Source: Hydractinia symbiolongicarpus (Eukaryota > Cnidaria > Hydrozoa > Anthoathecata > Hydractiniidae). From it: a DNA stretch of 64,000 nt. The notes below the pieces were generated by a model, which saw nothing but the letters and a program-made list of their open reading frames with translations, was not told the origin of the DNA and searched no databases. Positions 60,559 to 64,000 of the stretch are shown here, in pieces. Positions within the stretch are counted from its first letter, which is position 1. Every line of letters starts with the position of its first letter. The stretch spans positions 8,553,001-8,617,000 of the forward strand of contig NC_079875.1 of the NCBI RefSeq assembly GCF_029227915.1. Reading direction: 5' to 3'. The position numbers and the translations under genes were made by a program.

Positions 60559-63500
60559 TGATGACTAAATTTGAAATAGGAGTTTACATTAGGAGCTCAC
60601 TAAATTAGTGCAAGAAATAACTGCAAGATTTTTTTCCATTTTAACATGGTTCATTCCTATTTTCATTGTAATCAACCTGCTAATGTACAGCAAATGTACA
60701 GTAGAACAGAAGGTGTCTAAAAGTATTGTTTAAACTCGAATTTACAATTTTTTTAAGGCACAAACTACAATTTCTCAATTCTGAAAATGCATTTCATTAA
60801 CGAATCAGATAGTAACATTAAAATAATTTACTTTTTTTTACCTAAATTTTTTTTGTTGTAAACTTACGCCCTCGCCTAGTACGCACATATCCACTTTTTT
60901 TAAAAACATTACACGTAGCAACCAATGACTAATTAGATTAATTTAACTATTCGTGCTGGTTTTTCATAACATTTTATGTGTTAATAGTTACACCTTGATA
61001 GTTTGTTACTTTTTCTAATCTTTGTGCAGAATATTTTTATATTTGAAATATTTTTTCTATTTGGGGTTTATTAATAAATACTTAGTACGTTAATGTACGT
61101 TAGTCTTCTGAGTTGTTATTTCCCTGATTCGTTATTTTACGGTAATAAAGTATAATCCAAGAAATTGTACAAACTAGCTTGAGCCTTTCCTCACACGCCG
61201 GATGTAGCCCTACGGGATAGCTCTTTTTGCGAACCGTAATATCTAAAAAATGCATCAGTTAAACTAAGCTGTAATGATTAACCCTATTTTTAGCTATATA
61301 TTTTAAAGTTTAATATTCTGCACTGCGCAGTACAAGCGCACATCTTATATCCCTAGACGGGGCGAAACATTTGGCTTCAAACCTAGAACATATTTGATTC
61401 AGATGCTGTCTGCCTTATTTCAATTACGAGAAATGTTTTTAATGATTTGTGCACTTGAATTTTCGTAAAAATTGGTATGGCTTATCGGTGCCACCGAAAA
61501 TGCCTACATTCAAAAACTCAGAAACTATGGCAATTGGTCAAATTGATTTTAGCGCCATTTTATCAAACCGGTCTAAAACCATACCACACTAAGGTTAAGT
61601 CGTTAATTCAATTTTTATAGGTCTTAGTTCTAGGACTTTTAATTCAGTGAAAAGTATGTTTTTTATGCCATCGACATCAAAATTGCCTCCGAGACTAATC
61701 GGTTTTGAATTTTTCGTAAATTGTTAATAGGCTCACCGCCTACCGTTATTAATAATACTTGAATTCTGTGGTCTTCGAAACCAACATGGGTGAAAACTAT
61801 TCCCGAAAACAAAAACGTTATGACGAAGTGATATGAAACCTCTCAATGGATTATGGAGTGTGCTATGGTTGTTGTAATTGGTGTAGTCGAAATGCACTCA
61901 AATTTTTAAGTTTTAACTGTACCTTAAATTCAACGATAATAAAATAAATTATCTGTGCCACAACACCATCAACATTTGTATTAGCACCACATATTACATC
62001 ATCATCTGGTAAATACTGATGACGATGGTAAATACTTTTAAACGTCGCACTCTACTAGCTGACTTTATCACAACGTCGGTGTAAATAAAAGCACTGGCGA
62101 TTAAAAAAATTTTTGCTCACCAACTGCTCACCAACTCACATTTTATGCAGAGGTATCTAAAAAGCTAGCTAGATAGTCACAATTCCAACACAAGAATAAA
62201 TAATGTCGGCTAGGATAAAAAGCTCTCATACCGAACTAAATAAAAACTGTGAAGGAATGTGAATAAATTAGGGTAGCTATAACAAACAATCTCGCTTCAG
62301 CCGCATGCTTCCTCAAATTCTATGTTTGTAGCGAAAATCTTATTTATTTTCATTTTTTTTGAAGATTTATACATGGTTAGAAACATGATGATATATTCAT
62401 ATTAACATGTGAAAACAAACCGAAAATAAATATTCTTATAGATTCACATGAAGTGAGTATTCAACCTATTGTGCCGTTCTCATCCGCATTTGCATTTGCA
62501 AAACATATTTGTGGTTAAAATTAATTAAGCTGAAACGTCATTTTTCAGTGCTTGCCAAGTTTTACAAAAAAACAGGAGGTCATGTTTTTTTCGGACAGTG
62601 CAGCTTTTTATAATATTTAAACATTTTGTGGTGCTCTGTTGATTCTTATTTCAAATGCATGAAATTATAGTGACAGTAGAATTGATCTAGTAAAGTGCAT
62701 TCTGTTTTAGGAGAAGAAAAAATGCATTTTTTTGATAATATAAACTCTTCGTTATTAAGCTACACACTACCTAGATATTCCAAATTATGCAATTTCATTG
62801 TCAGGTAAATAAGGCAAATATAAATGATCAGAAACTTGAATTTATTGTTTCATATGATGCCATTAGTTAGATTACAGCAACATTTTAATTATTTTTAAAT
62901 ACATCTTGCTTTCGTTTTATTGTTAACAAAATTGATAAACAAATTAAAATCTTCAAACAATGATACCATTAATAACAAAAAATGTCAATTTTGAAAACCA
63001 AAACAATATGATATATTTATGATCGAACATAGTGAAAGAGGAGTATGTGGTTAGACAATTGGAATGTGACGCAATATTGGTTATAAAGACACCAATCATG
63101 TGACTATTTTCACGAACTATTTTTGCTCTTCCTGCCTAAATGACAGTCTATCAACGCGAGTAAATCAGACGCTATAAAAAGACTTAAGGCATGTACAGTT
63201 GTAGAATTATTAAGCGGTGCAAAACAGACAAATGTTGGTAAATGATTTGCTAGTACAAGTAATGCGTAATGTCTCTAAAATGTTCTTTTCAGGGTTAAAT
63301 TTATGCTGATATTTAATGACGATGAATATTTTGACATAAAGATTGTTGTAAAGATTGTTGTCAACTTACTTAATTAGACACTCCAAAGAGCCTTGCCAAA
63401 TTATTTTGCCCGTTTCTTCATTGATGCACTGTTTCACTGAATTTTCAACCAGGGCTTCTGCAACAACTGGTATATATATGTGATTAAAAAATTCTTGTTT

Positions 63501-64000
63501 TGTTCCTTCTGTTATGTGATGGTTTTGAATTTTTTTTTCGCTTGTATTGTTTTGTTTTTCTTTTAGATGAATCTTCATATCTGCTTTTGTTTTCATTTTT
63601 TAACAGTGTGCTAGCTTAAAACATAAAAAATATATTTGAAAGATAAAAAGACAAGTAGTACGTGGATGGGCACGAAAAAAATTTCAGTCAACAATAATAT
63701 TGTTACATTTTTTTTGTAATAGAAAAATCTTAACTTTCACTTAAATCATCGTTGTCAGTATATGGCTAGATGCAATGCGTACCAAGAATGAAGAAAGGTT
63801 GCCTCTGGTTGTTGAACCTGAGGCGAGAATATATGGGGTAAATACATCTGTTTATATTACGTATTTTATAATTTATTGTTTTTACCGTCTTTAAGTGTCA
63901 GGATTATACAGCTATCGTTAAATCATAAAGCTAAAATATTATTTATTTTGCGGAAAGTTTCTGTGAAAGTTCCACATTAGTCTTGAGGAAGAAAGTAGTT
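60559..64000. other. Gene-free flank downstream of gene B
   Basis: Poly-A signal-like AATAAA motifs occur at about 61073 and 61145. The minus frame at 63366-63596 starts at a true ATG (MKTKADMKIHLKEKQNNTSE..) and is Lys/Asn-rich. It may be an exon start of a gene running leftwards or chance; I do not recognise it. Nothing else is supportable. Confidence 0.45.

Overview
This is an AT-rich, intron-rich, repeat-laden stretch of animal nuclear DNA. Coding islands are short exons joined by ordinary GT..AG introns and separated by kilobases of decayed transposons, so most open frames are noise. The protein families point to an invertebrate, most likely a cnidarian (medusozoan or hydrozoan): SEFIR-domain IL-17-receptor-like genes, a beta-helix/cysteine-rich/multi-pass membrane protein of a kind I associate with marine invertebrates, a TTAA-flanked transposon carrying a P2X7-tail-like gene, and PIF/Harbinger, Penelope-like and non-LTR remnants. 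Species assignment is inference. No bacterial features (operons, Shine-Dalgarno sites, CRISPR) are present.

The main result is a divergent pair of paralogous single-pass receptors with a SEFIR signalling domain (IL-17-receptor/SEF class). Gene A runs on the minus strand from 39180 to 25580 and gene B on the plus strand from 49230 to 60558, head to head about 10 kb apart. I assembled both by eye from matching exons. Thirteen exons of A give 552 residues. Twelve exons of B give 543 residues, with one further uncertain exon. Eight paired exons have identical lengths (66, 19, 54, 77, 39, 222, 344 and 162 nt), and intron phases agree for every exon pair. The 10 kb between them holds a possible small secreted protein (40371-40727, minus) and decayed coding sequence.

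Layout. 1-3358: dispersed repeats. 3359-6386: a complete DNA transposon with a 20 bp inverted repeat flanked by TTAA, holding a three-exon transposase (plus) and a three-exon P2X7-tail-like gene (minus) that converge. 6387-9440: repeat copies and a TTAA-flanked MITE. 9669-14683 (minus): a two-exon gene for a 1056-codon multi-pass membrane protein, interrupted by one in-frame TAA. 14684-25579: non-LTR fragment, a foldback element with long inverted repeats, another MITE and a tRNA-Thr-derived SINE. 25580-39180: gene A, with repeats in its introns. 39181-49229: intergenic, with Penelope-like debris. 49230-60558: gene B, whose introns hold a dead Harbinger transposase and a pogo-like MITE. 60559-64000: no gene recognised.

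The receptors would bind an extracellular ligand through a small cysteine-containing ectodomain and signal through homotypic SEFIR contacts in the cytoplasm. No adaptor gene and no proven ligand gene lies in the window.
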